A model generated the notes under the pieces. That model was not told the origin of the DNA. It saw only the letters and a program-made list of their open reading frames with translations, and searched no databases. Of a stretch of DNA of 64,000 nucleotides, positions 1-8,169 are shown one piece after another. Both the position numbers and the translations under genes were made by a program. The stretch's first letter is position 1; each line of letters starts with the position of its first letter. Source of the stretch: an endosymbiont of unidentified scaly snail isolate Monju (lineage in GTDB: Bacteria; Pseudomonadota; Gammaproteobacteria; Chromatiales; Chromatiaceae); assembly GCF_000801295.1 (NCBI RefSeq), contig NZ_AP012978.1, forward strand, positions 1,054,001-1,118,000. Direction: 5' to 3'.

Positions 1-711
1 CAGGCGGCACTGGATGTACCCCTGGACTCGCTGGAGCTCAAGCTGCTCATCAACCAAACCGAGTTGCGGGGAATGAAGCACCTGTGGCGGAGGCTGTTGT
101 GGTTGAGCCTGAATGCCATACCGTCCCTGTACGAGTACGGCCCCCTGTTTCGCGCCACCGGGGGCGAACAGGTCGGTCGCGACAGTGTCAGGCTGTACGA
201 GGCAGTTGCCAGGGCCAGCGGTGCGGAATACGTGCTCGACTCGTCCAAGGTCCCTCATCGCCTGTACGCCATTGCGCAGCGTATTCCCGAAGATACCCGC
301 CTGATCCTGCTCTGTCGCGACTTCAAGGGCACGGTTTACTCCAAGGTGAAACGTGGCATCCCCATGCTCAAGGCGGCCCTTCAGTGGAAATGGACGGTGC
401 GCCAGATGGAGCGTTTCAGCCGGAAGCTGCCCGCTGAACAGGTGCTGCGCGTGCGCTACGAGGACATCTGCCGGGATACGGTCTCCGAGATGCAGCGTAT
501 TTGCCGCTTTCTCGATCTGCCATACGAAGAGCGCATGGTCTCGGGTGAGCGCAGCGATCTGCATCACCTGGGAGGCAGTCCGTCGAAGTACAGGGGATTT
601 CGGGATATCCGGCTGGACACTGGTCATGAGGCCGCGTTTTCCCCCTGGCACAGGAAGGTACTGTATGCCCTGGTCAGGAGAGAGGCGGCGCAGTGGGGAT
701 ATGGTGCATGA
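1..711 (+). CDS. Sulfotransferase, 3' part (5' end outside window)
   Basis: The frame is open from base 1 and ends at TGA 709-711, leaving 236 residues of a protein whose start lies upstream. The segment VLDSSKVPHRL followed by LILLCRDFKGTVYSK resembles the central D-S-S-K and the 3'-phosphate-binding R-D...S region of PAPS-dependent sulfotransferases. A late VRYEDICRD stretch and a C-terminal tryptophan-rich tail also fit that family. The 5'-phosphosulfate loop (GxxRSGT-like) would be upstream and is not visible. It lies 36 bp before a second sulfotransferase on the same strand, so the pair is probably co-transcribed and may sulfate a secreted polysaccharide. The acceptor cannot be told from sequence. 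Confidence 0.75.
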   Translation, partial: QAALDVPLDSLELKLLINQTELRGMKHLWRRLLWLSLNAIPSLYEYGPLFRATGGEQVGRDSVRLYEAVARASGAEYVLDSSKVPHRLYAIAQRIPEDTRLILLCRDFKGTVYSKVKRGIPMLKAALQWKWTVRQMERFSRKLPAEQVLRVRYEDICRDTVSEMQRICRFLDLPYEERMVSGERSDLHHLGGSPSKYRGFRDIRLDTGHEAAFSPWHRKVLYALVRREAAQWGYGA

Positions 712-747
712 CGCCGTGGTCCATGGCCTCGGCATGATGGGGGGAGC

Positions 748-1605
748 ATGTTTCCCCGGCGATTCTTGATGCCACGGTGGGTCAGAACATCAGCAAAAGG
801 CGTGGCCCTGGCCTACAGGCGGGTGATCTCGCGTGATCGCGCCCTGCCGGATTTCATTATCGTGGGCGCTCAGAAGGCCGGCACATCGAGCCTGTTCCAC
901 TATTTGCGTCAGCATCCCCAGCTGGTTCCGCCCTTTACGAAAGAAGTACATTTCTTCGATGGGGGACTGCATCCGGATATCGACAATTTCGAGAAGCGGC
1001 CGGCCTGGTACCGCGCCCATTTCCCGCCGAAAAGCACGCTGGGCGAGGGCCGCCGGACATTCGAGGCATCGCCTCTTTACCTGTTCAACCCGCTCGTTCC
1101 GGAGCGCATCCACGACCTTGTTCCCACAGTGAAGCTCATTGCCCTGCTCAGGAACCCGACAGAGCGGGCCATCTCCCATTATTTTCACGAACGACGGGCA
1201 GGGCACGAGACATTGCCTGTGATGGAGGCTCTCCAGGCAGAAGAGCAGCGGCTGGCATCCGTGATGGCCAGCGGGGACTACAAGAGCGATGCCTTCATGA
1301 AGTTCTCATACAAGAAGCGGGGCCTCTACAGGGAGCAGCTGGAGCGTTTCACCGCTTATTTTTCCTGGTCGCAGCTCCTGGTCCTTAGCAGTGAAGAATT
1401 CTTCCGCGATCCGGGACAGACGCTTCGCCGGGTGTTCGAGTTCGTGGGGGTTGATCCGGAGTGCAGGGTGGGTGACCTGAAACCTCGTAACGTGGGGCGC
1501 GACAAGGCCAAGGTGGGTCCCGAGGTATACCGGTATCTGGACGACTATTTCGAGCCACACAATCAGGCGCTTTACCGCCTCATCGGGAAAGGTTTCGACT
1601 GGTAA
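748..1605 (+). CDS. PAPS-dependent sulfotransferase
   Basis: This 285-residue protein carries both cofactor motifs of the heparan-sulfate-type sulfotransferase family. The 5'-PSB loop GAQKAGTSSL is at residues 40-49, and the 3'-PB segment around LLRNPTERAISHYF is at about 133-146. The predicted activity is transfer of sulfate from PAPS to a hydroxyl or amino group of a glycan. The ATG at 748 follows a purine-rich GGGGGGAG at a good distance. An N-terminal basic stretch of about 30 residues precedes the fold, with no convincing signal peptide. It follows another sulfotransferase and lies near glycosyltransferases and a flippase, which points to a sulfated surface or exopolysaccharide. The real acceptor is unknown. 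Confidence 0.85.
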   Translation: MFPRRFLMPRWVRTSAKGVALAYRRVISRDRALPDFIIVGAQKAGTSSLFHYLRQHPQLVPPFTKEVHFFDGGLHPDIDNFEKRPAWYRAHFPPKSTLGEGRRTFEASPLYLFNPLVPERIHDLVPTVKLIALLRNPTERAISHYFHERRAGHETLPVMEALQAEEQRLASVMASGDYKSDAFMKFSYKKRGLYREQLERFTAYFSWSQLLVLSSEEFFRDPGQTLRRVFEFVGVDPECRVGDLKPRNVGRDKAKVGPEVYRYLDDYFEPHNQALYRLIGKGFDW

Positions 1606-2233
1606 GGCACTGGCTGCACCAGGAGACAGAACTGGGGACGGCCCCGAATCCACAACCTTGTCCGAGCGACACAGGGGGTCAATTCTTGGTGTCGCTTCAC
1701 CTCCCGTAAGCAGGTGCCGATTCTGCCTGTAGGAGGCCCGTCCCTGGCCGAATTCGTGATGGGAGCACTGGTTCTGTCTGCAGGAGGTCCGTTGTCGGGC
1801 CAGCTGACCTCCTTCGCAAGTGGGAAAGGAACCTGCTCAGAGCTTCCTTTGCAACGGCATGCAGGCAATCCTCACGGATAATGCGTTTCTTCTGGGGTGT
1901 TCACCCCATATCTGCGTCTTTATGGTCAGCAAAATGGGGTCCCTGCCTGATGGGACGGGAGACGGGATCCGTCTAGGCTGTCTCTGAGCTTGGCAGGTCC
2001 GGATGATCCACCCTGTCAGGGCTAGTACCCCGCGTCTGCGTTGTTCTATCTCGATTCCGGCGGCTTCTCGCTCGCTGTGGCCTGGTTTTACTCGAACGGA
2101 TAGCGATTGCTGTCCCTTTCGGCCATGGCGCGTGGATGATGCCCGAATCGATGCGAAGACCGTGTGGGTACGATGTGTTCGGGGATGCCCAGCAACCAGT
2201 CGCGCCAATGACAGGCGCCCAGGCAAGGAAACC
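1606..2233. other. Intergenic region without a recognised gene
   Basis: About 630 bp lie between the sulfotransferase and the oxidase gene. Open frames exist on both strands but resemble no family and lack good start signals. Two similar copies of a roughly 20-bp motif (TTCTGYCTGYAGGAGGYCCGT) start near 1721 and 1771 in direct orientation. The only clear translation signal is AAGGA just before the ATG at 2234. Confidence 0.5.
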
Positions 2234-4231
2234 ATGGATCCAAGGGAGTTTCTCACACTCAGCATCCGGTCGGCGATGGCGGCCGGTCGCACCAGTGCCA
2301 TACCCGCTTCCCTGCTGTACCCGCACAATACCAGGGCCGCGACCCTGGCGGCGGGTCTTTCTGACCCGGCCATGCAGCTCCTGTTCGTTCACCACACTCC
2401 GAATGCGCTGGCCGACAGCTTCAAGTATGTCCCGCGCAGAGACCGGTTGACGATCATTGCCGCACAGATCCGGCAGTTCACGGGACTGGTCGGGGCGGAC
2501 GGTATCACACCGGTGGCGACCACCGTGTGGGGCTATGGCCCGAAGGATGCCTGTGTGAGCTGGCCGGGGATGACCATCGAGCGTCATGTCGCGGATGCTC
2601 CGCTCAAGGTTGTCTGGAAGAATCACCTCTACAGCGCGGTCCGCGAAGCCCCCTTGCCGCATCTGCTGCCGGTCGCAGCCAGTCTGCACCGGGTCTACTC
2701 GTTTCCGGGTTATGAGCAGTACAGCACGGAGACCGATGGTGTGCCCCTGGTGCCTCACGTGCATGGCGGGCGCAACGACTGGTCATCAGATGGCAATTCC
2801 GGGTGCTTCTTTTCTCCCAACAACGAGATCAGGGGCCCGCGGTGGGCTACCAAGATCCATGCCTACGGCGGACCGGACTGGAACGACAAGGCCGGCATGA
2901 TGTGGTACCACGATCATGCACCGGGGATTACCCGGTTGAACGTCTACGCCGGGCTGGCCGGGCTCTTCGTGCTCAGGGACGACCTGGACACGGGACGTCC
3001 CGACAACCCCCTGGGTCTGCCGGGTGGACCCTATGAGCTGGGTTTTGCCATCCAGGACCGCATGTTCCGGAATGACGGGGAGCTGTTCTTTCCTTCCTGT
3101 CCCGGTGATGCTGTCCATGCCGATTTCATCGACGGGGAGGCATCTGCCCTGCCGCCGGACATCTTCCCTGCTGGCGGGCCGAGCACACCGACGGTGTTCT
3201 TTGGCGATCATATGGTGGTCAATGGCGTCATCTGGCCAAAGTACAGCGTCGAACCCCGCCAGTACCGGGTGCGTCTGCTCAATGGCTCTGACAGCCGGTT
3301 CATGCGCCTTCGCTTGAAGATGGTGCCAGCAGGAGAGACCGACCCGGCCGTCGGCGCGATATTGCCGTATTACGTCATCGGTTCGGATCAGAGTTTGAAT
3401 GCTCGCGCTGCGCTGGTCGAAGAGGCTGATTTCCTGCCGGGCGAGCGGCTGGATCTCGTGGTCGACTTCAAGATGGTGCCGGTGGGTTACCGGGTGATCA
3501 TCGAGAACCTCTTCGGTGATGCCCCCTGCCGTGGCGACCTGCCGGCCGAGGACGATCTGTTTCCCAACCGGCGCACCGACCGCATCATGGCCTTCGATGC
3601 GGAATTGCCGTTCGACACCACGATCACGGATGCGGTCGTCGTGGAGGGGTACGAGCTCGGTGGCGGGCCGGATGTGACGGCCACGCCGCCTGTCAGGGTT
3701 CGGCGCCTGGCGTTGTTCATGGGACTCGACGAACACGCTCGGCCGCAACCGCTGCTCGGTACGGCCGAGCCGGTGACCGATGTTGCCGGAGAGGTGGTCA
3801 ACGGGGCCTTGCCGTGGCATGCGCCGATCACCGAGAACCCGGATGTCGGTGATACCGAGGTATGGGAGATCTACAACACCACGGGGCATGCCCACCCGGT
3901 GCATGTTCACCTGGTGCACTTCGAGGTGATGGAGCGCGAAGGATTTGCAGCCGACGTGTTTCCGCAGCCGGTGCTGCAACACAATGGCTCACAGGGACTC
4001 GGGTTCCGCCTGGAGAATATCGTTACTGACGGTGCGGTCAGTGGGCCCGGCGTGACCGAACAGTCACGGCGCGACATGGTCATGGCCCTGCCGGGCCAGG
4101 TGACGCGTATCAAGTTGACCTTCGGCAAGCCCGGCCGTTATGTCTGGCAGTGTTATATCCGTTCACATGAAGACAGCGAGATGGTGCGGCCCTTTCATGT
4201 GGGGCCGGTTTCCACCGGCGAGGGTGATTGA
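2234..4231 (+). CDS. Multicopper oxidase (CotA/bilirubin-oxidase-like) with altered T3 copper site
   Basis: A 665-residue cupredoxin protein of the laccase/CotA/bilirubin oxidase type. Copper motif 1 is PHVHGG (H175, H177), motif 2 is WYHDHA followed by TRLNVYAGL, and motif 3 is HPVHVHL. Motif 4, normally HCHxxxHxxxxM, reads QCYIRSHEDSEM. Here C640, H645 and M650 keep the type-1 site, but the two flanking histidines that bind type-3 copper in CotA are Gln639 and Tyr641. Normal O2 reduction at the trinuclear cluster is therefore doubtful, and the protein may be an electron-transfer or metal-binding derivative. The ATG at 2234 follows AAGGA; the frame stays open about 230 bp further upstream but that part looks non-coding. 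No signal peptide is visible, so a cytoplasmic location is possible. Confidence 0.88.
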   Translation: MDPREFLTLSIRSAMAAGRTSAIPASLLYPHNTRAATLAAGLSDPAMQLLFVHHTPNALADSFKYVPRRDRLTIIAAQIRQFTGLVGADGITPVATTVWGYGPKDACVSWPGMTIERHVADAPLKVVWKNHLYSAVREAPLPHLLPVAASLHRVYSFPGYEQYSTETDGVPLVPHVHGGRNDWSSDGNSGCFFSPNNEIRGPRWATKIHAYGGPDWNDKAGMMWYHDHAPGITRLNVYAGLAGLFVLRDDLDTGRPDNPLGLPGGPYELGFAIQDRMFRNDGELFFPSCPGDAVHADFIDGEASALPPDIFPAGGPSTPTVFFGDHMVVNGVIWPKYSVEPRQYRVRLLNGSDSRFMRLRLKMVPAGETDPAVGAILPYYVIGSDQSLNARAALVEEADFLPGERLDLVVDFKMVPVGYRVIIENLFGDAPCRGDLPAEDDLFPNRRTDRIMAFDAELPFDTTITDAVVVEGYELGGGPDVTATPPVRVRRLALFMGLDEHARPQPLLGTAEPVTDVAGEVVNGALPWHAPITENPDVGDTEVWEIYNTTGHAHPVHVHLVHFEVMEREGFAADVFPQPVLQHNGSQGLGFRLENIVTDGAVSGPGVTEQSRRDMVMALPGQVTRIKLTFGKPGRYVWQCYIRSHEDSEMVRPFHVGPVSTGEGD

Positions 4232-4271
4232 TCGCGAAAGCGACCTTACCTGGAGTGGCCTTCTCACCGAC

Positions 4272-5561
4272 TCAATCCTCGGCGCGTAGACCGAGGAAGC
4301 GAACGGACTTGCGGAGCGAAGCGATCGAGGCCCGGGTGTCGATACCGACCCGGGTCCGGCAGTAGTGCCACATCAGGACATTCTGGAAGACCCTGCCACC
4401 GGCGGCGCCCAGGGCAACACCGTCGATACCCATTGCCTGGACCAGCGCCAGACTCACCGCGATGCCGGTCACGCTGGAGATCACCCCCGTCTTGAACAAC
4501 AGGTTCTGATGGTCGGTCATCGCCAGCAACACGCCGGGGAACCCCATGGCGCTGGAAAAGAGGTGGCCGCCAACCAGGCTCAGCAGGACGAACCAGCCAT
4601 CGGCATAGCTTTCGCCGAAAACGAACCCGAGGATACTGCGGGCGGCCAGGCCGATCACGATCGCACCGATCAGGGTGGGGATGACAGAGAGGGTGGCGGC
4701 GACCTGCAGCACCTCCTGGATCTGTCTTTTCTTTTTCAAGGCGGAGAGTTCGGCGATCGACGAGGGGATGACGCCGGCGAGAATGAGCTGCGGCATCTGG
4801 ATGAGCTTGCCGAGTCGGCTGGCGACCCCATAGATCGCGATGTCGGCATGCGCCACGAAGATGCCGGCGATCCAGACGTGTGCCTCGCTGGCGCCGACGC
4901 TGGTCAGCGCCAGGGCCGCCAGCGGCAGGCCGATGCGCAGGGGTTCCGAGATCCTTACCCCGGGTGTTCCGGGTGTGCCGCCGCCCTGTCGGCGCAGTAT
5001 CGCGAATGACAGCAGGATGGTGCAGACCAGGGCGCCGGAGACCAGCAGCAATACCTCGCGCACCTCGACGGGGACCGATTGCAGGTACAGCAAAAGCAGC
5101 ACGAGCGTAATCAGCAGGGCCGTGGTTGCGCCGTCGAAGAAGGCCGTCAGGCCCACCTGGTGAAAGCCACGCAGCAAAAAGGCGACGAAGGTCTGTACGG
5201 CGCGCAGGCCGAACCAGAGCGCGGTAAGGCCGGCGAGTTCGCCGATCAGCGGCGAGTGAAACACTTGCTCGCCCAGCCAGGGACCGATCCACAGCGTATA
5301 GCCCACCCCAAAGGCCAGACCGAAGCTTCCGAGCAAAAGGACGCTGCCGCGGATCAGGGGAGCGAGGGTGTCTTCGGTGGCCTTGCGCGCTGCGATCAGG
5401 CGCATCGCCGCCTGGTTCATCCCGCCCAGGACGATCAGTTCACCGACCAGTACGATACTGAAGATCAGGTAGAAGGCGCCCACTTCCGGCTCGGTGAGCA
5501 GGCGGGTGATCAGCGCGTTCCAGACAAGGGTTGCCAGTACGAAAGTGACCTTTCCCGTCAA
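4272..5561 (-). CDS. Polysaccharide flippase (Wzx/MATE-like O-antigen exporter)
   Basis: A very hydrophobic protein of about 429 residues with some 12 predicted membrane segments, beginning in the helix VTFVLATLVWNALITRLL and carrying the EVGAFYL segment typical of polysaccharide-export flippases of the MOP superfamily. It probably moves lipid-linked oligosaccharide across the inner membrane. The only in-frame start is a TTG at 5561, which cuts into the usual N-terminal sequence. The bases just upstream (5562-5612) encode R-R-L-R-R-G-G-I-W-A-L in the same frame, as expected for such a protein, but run back to a stop with no ATG or GTG. A GTG at 5634 overlapping the stop of the upstream glycosyltransferase is in another frame, so a small indel between 5562 and 5634 is likely. 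Last gene of the minus-strand polysaccharide set. Confidence 0.8.
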   Translation of the reverse strand: MTGKVTFVLATLVWNALITRLLTEPEVGAFYLIFSIVLVGELIVLGGMNQAAMRLIAARKATEDTLAPLIRGSVLLLGSFGLAFGVGYTLWIGPWLGEQVFHSPLIGELAGLTALWFGLRAVQTFVAFLLRGFHQVGLTAFFDGATTALLITLVLLLLYLQSVPVEVREVLLLVSGALVCTILLSFAILRRQGGGTPGTPGVRISEPLRIGLPLAALALTSVGASEAHVWIAGIFVAHADIAIYGVASRLGKLIQMPQLILAGVIPSSIAELSALKKKRQIQEVLQVAATLSVIPTLIGAIVIGLAARSILGFVFGESYADGWFVLLSLVGGHLFSSAMGFPGVLLAMTDHQNLLFKTGVISSVTGIAVSLALVQAMGIDGVALGAAGGRVFQNVLMWHYCRTRVGIDTRASIASLRKSVRFLGLRAED

Positions 5562-5630
5562 TGCCCAGATGCCGCCGCGGCGCAGGCGTCGGTCGGCGCA
5601 GCCCCGTCGCTACGGGGGCGCAACCATCAT

Positions 5631-6737
5631 TCACGGCTGTCGTTTTCCCGCTGCCGCATAGACCTGGCTGGTGGCTTCCGCTACCCGCCCCCAGTCGTAG
5701 TGGTTCTTCAACAAGGCGGTGTGATCGACATGCGTTTCGTGCGCAAGGCAGGTGTCAAGGGCATCGGTCAGCACCCGAACGTCGCCCACGGGAAAATAGC
5801 ATTCTCCTTCCAGCGGTACCTCGAGATTGGCCGGGATGTCGCTGACCAGTACCGGCGGGCCATAGCTCATTGCCTCGAGCAGGGCGATGGGCAGCCCCTC
5901 ATGGTAGGACGGCATCACGAACAGTCGTGCGTGCGAGTACACCTGCGCGAGGTCCTCGCCCTTGATGAAGCCGGTGAGTATCACGCCCGCATCCCGTGCT
6001 GACTGTTTCAGGTGGTGGCTGTAGCGGGTTTCGTGATCGGCATCGCCCACCAGTACCAGGCGGCAATCGGAGGGGGGTAGTCGTTGCCAGGCGGTGACCA
6101 GGTCATGAAAGCCCTTCTCCTCGACAAAGCGGCCAACGGCGATCACGTAACGCCCGGGCCTCAGTCCCAGCGCCTCGATCCGGTCGGTTTCGGTACGCCG
6201 TACCGGCAAGTTTACGCCGTTGGGAATGAGGTGGGTGTCCGTTCTCCCATGATGCTCTGCCACCCGTTCGGCGATGTGGCGAGAGATGACGATCAGTGCG
6301 TCGGCATGGCGTGCCGCTGCCCGCTCGCCGAGACGCAGCATGGCGCGGGCCAGGCGCCCCCATTTCTGCCGTTCGTAGTCCGGGCCGTGATGGGTGACCA
6401 CGGTACGCATGCCCAGCAGGCGGGCGAGGGGGGTGAGCAGGGCCGGGCCGATGGCATGGATGTGCACGATATCGGCGCCCTGCCGGCGAGCATGCAGGAT
6501 GGCCAGCGTGGTATGCACGATGGCCTCCAGCGACTTGCGCCGAGGGGTGTAGAGGTGTTGCAGTCGGACGCCACGGTACTGATCGCGCCGGTCTTTCGGT
6601 GCGATATAGGGTGATCGGGTCATCAGCGTGATGTCGTGACCCAGGGCAGCCAGGCGAGGGTAGAGCTGTTCGCAATGGGTCTCCACGCCTCCTTGCACGT
6701 TCGGGATACCCCGGGTCCCGACGACCACGATCTTCAT
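5631..6737 (-). CDS. GT4-type glycosyltransferase
   Basis: A 368-residue GT-B-fold glycosyltransferase. The N-terminal GTRGIPNVQGGVET glycine-rich loop, a VTHHGPDYERQKW segment, the GRFVEEKGFHDL nucleotide-sugar domain start and the C-terminal PSYHEGLPIALLEAMSYG motif with its E-x7-E pair are all present. It should transfer an activated sugar to a lipid-linked or polysaccharide acceptor at the cytoplasmic face; sugar identity cannot be read from sequence. The ATG at 6737 starts 7 bp after the radical SAM gene's stop, and its own TGA overlaps a GTG (GTGA) of the next reading frame. This spacing indicates one transcript with translational coupling. Confidence 0.88.
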   Translation of the reverse strand: MKIVVVGTRGIPNVQGGVETHCEQLYPRLAALGHDITLMTRSPYIAPKDRRDQYRGVRLQHLYTPRRKSLEAIVHTTLAILHARRQGADIVHIHAIGPALLTPLARLLGMRTVVTHHGPDYERQKWGRLARAMLRLGERAAARHADALIVISRHIAERVAEHHGRTDTHLIPNGVNLPVRRTETDRIEALGLRPGRYVIAVGRFVEEKGFHDLVTAWQRLPPSDCRLVLVGDADHETRYSHHLKQSARDAGVILTGFIKGEDLAQVYSHARLFVMPSYHEGLPIALLEAMSYGPPVLVSDIPANLEVPLEGECYFPVGDVRVLTDALDTCLAHETHVDHTALLKNHYDWGRVAEATSQVYAAAGKRQP

Positions 6738-6744
6738 GCGCGCA

Positions 6745-7839
6745 TCAGGAAGGCTCGCGATCGACTTCGAGTGTCACCGGAACGCCGAGTGGCGCGCGCA
6801 GATCGCCCTGGCGCGGATCCTGGCCGACATCGTATTGCGGTATGCCATCGATGCCGATGGGGCGGCCCAGCAGGCTCTTGAGCTTGTTCCTGAGTACCCA
6901 GCCGGCGGGGTACCGCAGATATTTCTTCATGACCGGCGCGGCGGTGCCGACCATCCAGCAGTTCTTGGGGCAGGTCCGTACCTTTTCGCGCACGTGCCGG
7001 GCCTGTTCGCTGAACCAGGGCTCCTCGAAGCGGGAGACCTCGTGGATATTGCCCATGCTCTCCTTCCAGTATTGTTCCTCCAGGCCGTTGCAGGGGTACA
7101 CATCCCCGTAGGGCTCGATGAAGAAGTTGGCCGTGCCGGCCTCGCAGGGCAGCATGCGTCGCCCACCGCGGATGTAGTTGATCAGGCCGAGGTTGAAAAA
7201 GGCACGAAACCAGCTCTTGGGGCTGTTCTCCTTCATCAACCGCTCGATCAGCTCGTCCTTGTTGGTGATCTCGTTGTCATCCTTGTGGAAGTAATAGGAG
7301 TTGTGGAAGGCTGCGGTAGCGAATTCCATCTTCACTCGCTTGGACAGCTCGTAGAGCTGCAACATGTCGGCGGAGTTACGGTTCGACACGGTGATGCCGA
7401 AGCCGATGTCCTTGATCCCCATGTTCTGCAGGGTGAGCAGGCTCTTGAGGCCACGGTCGAACCCGCCGGGGCGTCCACGCAGTTCGTCGTTCTTCTGGGA
7501 AAGCCCCTCGATGCTCACACGGATGCCGATGTTCGGGAAGCGCTCGGCCATCTCCGCGATACGCTCGACATGCCAGCCAGAGGTGGAGATGACGACGCGC
7601 GGTGCCTTGGAGAAGGCGACCTCGACGATCTCCGGCAGATCGCGCCGCAGGAAGGGTTCGCCGCCGGTGACGTTCACGAACTTGAGTTTCGGCAGGATCT
7701 CCAGGTCGCGTGCCGTGATTTCGCGCTGGCGGTCGCTCGGGTTCTCCCAGATGTCGCACATCTTGCAGCGCATCTGGCAACGGTAGGTGGTGATGATCGA
7801 CACATCGGTCGGCATCAGTGAGGGGTCGTGGTGTTCCAT
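6745..7839 (-). CDS. Radical SAM/SPASM-domain protein
   Basis: A 364-residue radical SAM enzyme. The cluster motif CQMRCKMC (C21, C25, C28) is followed by VTGGEPFLRRDL, the GGEP motif that contacts SAM. A C-terminal SPASM-like cysteine set is visible at C232, C250, C290 and C294, suggesting auxiliary [4Fe-4S] binding. Family members modify peptides, sugars or lipids by radical chemistry. Here it sits between two glycosyltransferases and beside a DUF1488-like gene, so a role in sugar or glycolipid modification, or in maturing a small protein, is possible but unproven. The C-terminal 60 residues beyond the cysteines are basic and variable. A second ATG at codon 9 is a possible start. Confidence 0.85.
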   Translation of the reverse strand: MEHHDPSLMPTDVSIITTYRCQMRCKMCDIWENPSDRQREITARDLEILPKLKFVNVTGGEPFLRRDLPEIVEVAFSKAPRVVISTSGWHVERIAEMAERFPNIGIRVSIEGLSQKNDELRGRPGGFDRGLKSLLTLQNMGIKDIGFGITVSNRNSADMLQLYELSKRVKMEFATAAFHNSYYFHKDDNEITNKDELIERLMKENSPKSWFRAFFNLGLINYIRGGRRMLPCEAGTANFFIEPYGDVYPCNGLEEQYWKESMGNIHEVSRFEEPWFSEQARHVREKVRTCPKNCWMVGTAAPVMKKYLRYPAGWVLRNKLKSLLGRPIGIDGIPQYDVGQDPRQGDLRAPLGVPVTLEVDREPS

Positions 7840-7866
7840 GTTGGGTGCCTGCGCGTTGAAGCGCTT

Positions 7867-8151
7867 CTAGGGGTGGGTGTCGCCTGGTGCAAAATCGGTC
7901 TCGGACAGTCGGATGCCGCCGTCGGCATCCAGGCGTTGCTCGCGGATGCGTCGTTCGACGATCTGCTCGACCAGCTTGCGACAGGTCATGAAGGCGAACA
8001 GCGGGTCGCTGTATTCCGCCTCGAAATGGTCGTAAAGAATCTGATACGGAACGGTGCAGGAGATATTGCGGCCATCCATCACGGCCTCGAATTCGATCGC
8101 CTCCCTGTCCGGGTTTTCCGTTTCCGTCGGTGGAAAATGAATCTCTGTCAT
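7867..8151 (-). CDS. DUF1488-like small protein
   Basis: A 94-residue acidic protein starting at the ATG at 8151, which follows GGGAGG; an upstream ATG at 8169 has no comparable ribosome-binding site. The pattern IEFEAVMDGRNISCTV, then YQILYDHF and a C-terminal helix rich in Arg and Glu (LVEQIVERRIREQR), matches what I recall of DUF1488 proteins, which have no known function. It begins just inside the end of the upstream glycosyltransferase region and lies 27 bp before the radical SAM gene. It may be an accessory protein or, less likely, a substrate of that enzyme. Confidence 0.6.
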   Translation of the reverse strand: MTEIHFPPTETENPDREAIEFEAVMDGRNISCTVPYQILYDHFEAEYSDPLFAFMTCRKLVEQIVERRIREQRLDADGGIRLSETDFAPGDTHP

Positions 8152-8169
8152 CGGGCCTCCCATTGCCAT

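Noticed and set aside
1719-1800. Two copies of a 20-bp motif as a possible CRISPR start
   Set aside because: Only two imperfect copies, no third repeat and no cas genes.
2003-2233. Upstream extension of the multicopper oxidase frame
   Set aside because: The frame is open, but the translation has no oxidase similarity and a well-placed AAGGA marks the ATG at 2234.
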